Source of the DNA: Kocuria coralli
Lineage (GTDB): Bacteria; Actinomycetota; Actinomycetes; Actinomycetales; Micrococcaceae
Assembly (NCBI RefSeq): GCF_008831305.1
Contig: NZ_ML708610.1
Span: 310,001-374,000, forward strand
Reading direction: 5' to 3'
DNA: 64,000 nt
A program made the position numbers and the translations under genes. Of the stretch, positions 63,289 through 64,000 are shown piece after piece. Position 1 is the stretch's first letter; each line of letters begins with the position of its first letter. The notes below the pieces were generated by a model. It worked only from the letters and a program-made list of their open reading frames with translations. It was not told where the DNA came from and did not search any database.

Positions 63289-64000
63289 ATGAGAGCAGAG
63301 GAAGAGAGGACGGCGAAGGCGATGACCGACGACGGAACGACTCGTGGCGGCGGAGCGGCGGACACCCTCCGTGCGGCGCGAGCGGGGTTGTCCAGGATCC
63401 TGGAGCCGCGGGACACGATCGGGCACGTGATCCTGACGGCGCTGGGGGCGCAAGCCGCCTGGGAGATCGTCTCCGGCCACCGGGGAGTCCGAGGTGATGA
63501 GCACGCCCGGATCGACCGAGTCCTGCGGGAACACGCCCCGGCCCTGCCCGCTTCCGTCAGAGCGGCCGGGGAGCGTTGGAAAGCCCGGGCCGATGGCTGC
63601 GACCCCGTCATGGATCTCCAACGGGCTGCTCGATCCGGCATCTGGGTATGCATACCCGAAGACCCCGACTGGCCCGCGGCGCTCGACGATCTCGGACTGG
63701 AGGCACCCGTCTGCCTGTGGGGACGCGGCGACAGGGCTCGCCTGGGCGGCTTGGACCGGCGTTCGGTGGCGGTCGTGGGCTCGCGCGACTGCAGCAGCTA
63801 CGGACGCACCGTCACCTATGACCTGGCCGGCGGTCTGGCGGCTCGCGGCTGGACGGTCTACTCCGGTGGGGCCTACGGAGTGGACGAGGCGGCGCACCGG
63901 GCCGCACTGACGACGGCGACGGGGGCTGTGCCCACCGTGGCCGTGATGGCCGGCGGAGTGGATCGTTTCTACCCCCGTGGCAACGACCAGCTGCTGCATC
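63289..64000 (+). CDS. dprA: DNA-processing protein DprA (3' end outside window)
   Basis: ATG 63289 opens a frame with no stop up to the window end; 237 residues are visible. DprA protects incoming ssDNA and loads RecA during transformation. The Rossmann-like motif VAVVGSRDCSSYGR, then YSGGAYGVDEAAHRAAL and GGVDRFYPRGN match the family. The N terminus (~35 residues) is polar, followed by a SAM-like helical region before the core. The usual partner comM lies directly upstream. Confidence 0.93.
   Translation, partial: MRAEEERTAKAMTDDGTTRGGGAADTLRAARAGLSRILEPRDTIGHVILTALGAQAAWEIVSGHRGVRGDEHARIDRVLREHAPALPASVRAAGERWKARADGCDPVMDLQRAARSGIWVCIPEDPDWPAALDDLGLEAPVCLWGRGDRARLGGLDRRSVAVVGSRDCSSYGRTVTYDLAGGLAARGWTVYSGGAYGVDEAAHRAALTTATGAVPTVAVMAGGVDRFYPRGNDQLLH

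Noticed and set aside
1-64000. CRISPR arrays, tRNA or rRNA genes, insertion sequences
   Set aside because: No repeated spacer pattern, tRNA cloverleaf or transposase motif was seen on either strand.

Overview
The window is a high-GC actinobacterial chromosome segment. Its core gene order (leuCD-murA-plsC-gpsA-ddl-DUF3515-thiL-recG-rsmD, coaD-yceD-rpmF-rnc-mutM, smc-ftsY-amt-glnB, ffh, rpsP-khpA-rimM-trmD-rplS-lepB-rnhB-yraN-comM-dprA) is the usual actinobacterial housekeeping arrangement. The fused oleBC gene beside smc, plus the protein sequences, suggest Micrococcaceae close to Micrococcus or Kocuria. This is a placement from gene content read by eye, not from a database search.

Layout. 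1-2207: two overlapping GTPase-family genes, the first cut by the window edge. 2269-5318: an IclR-type regulator (NdgR-like) divergent from leuC-leuD. 5506-15695: peptidoglycan precursor and phospholipid genes (murA, plsC, gpsA, ddl), a DUF3515 lipoprotein, thiL, a DAK2/DhaL gene, recG and rsmD, many overlapping by 1-4 nt. 15864-21889: a UDP-glucose dehydrogenase, an aminotransferase, coaD, yceD, rpmF, rnc and mutM. 21735-31470: an accessory region. 31516-36448 (minus): oleA-oleBC-oleD for long-chain olefins. 36649-49671: smc, an MFS exporter, ftsY, amt-glnB, a GtrA protein, ffh, a Nudix gene and one unrecognised gene. 49787-54449: two-component system plus two-gene ABC exporter. 54656-64000: the rpsP-rplS ribosome/tRNA-modification run, three tandem signal peptidase I genes, rnhB, yraN, comM and the start of dprA.

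The accessory region is the most unusual part. The last ~155 bp of mutM occur twice, at 21735-21889 in the intact gene and, diverged and frameshifted, at 25878-26031. The segment between carries one gene, a YobI-type membrane P-loop NTPase of about 1,255 residues, with visibly lower GC than its surroundings. This looks like insertion into the 3' end of mutM by an element that brought a replacement gene end. Beyond it lie a small membrane protein, a NarL-type two-component system divergent from a GlcG/HbpS-like lipoprotein and an ankyrin-repeat lipoprotein (an arrangement resembling HbpS-SenS-SenR of Streptomyces), a Phd/RelE-type toxin-antitoxin pair and a VOC protein. The region ends in a perfect 14-bp inverted repeat.

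Other points: the third signal peptidase has Ala where the catalytic Ser should be. Many genes have a TAnnnT hexamer 6-7 nt before the start codon, which implies frequent leaderless transcription. Perfect-stem terminators follow glnB, khpA and rplS, the last lying inside the 5' coding end of the first lepB gene.
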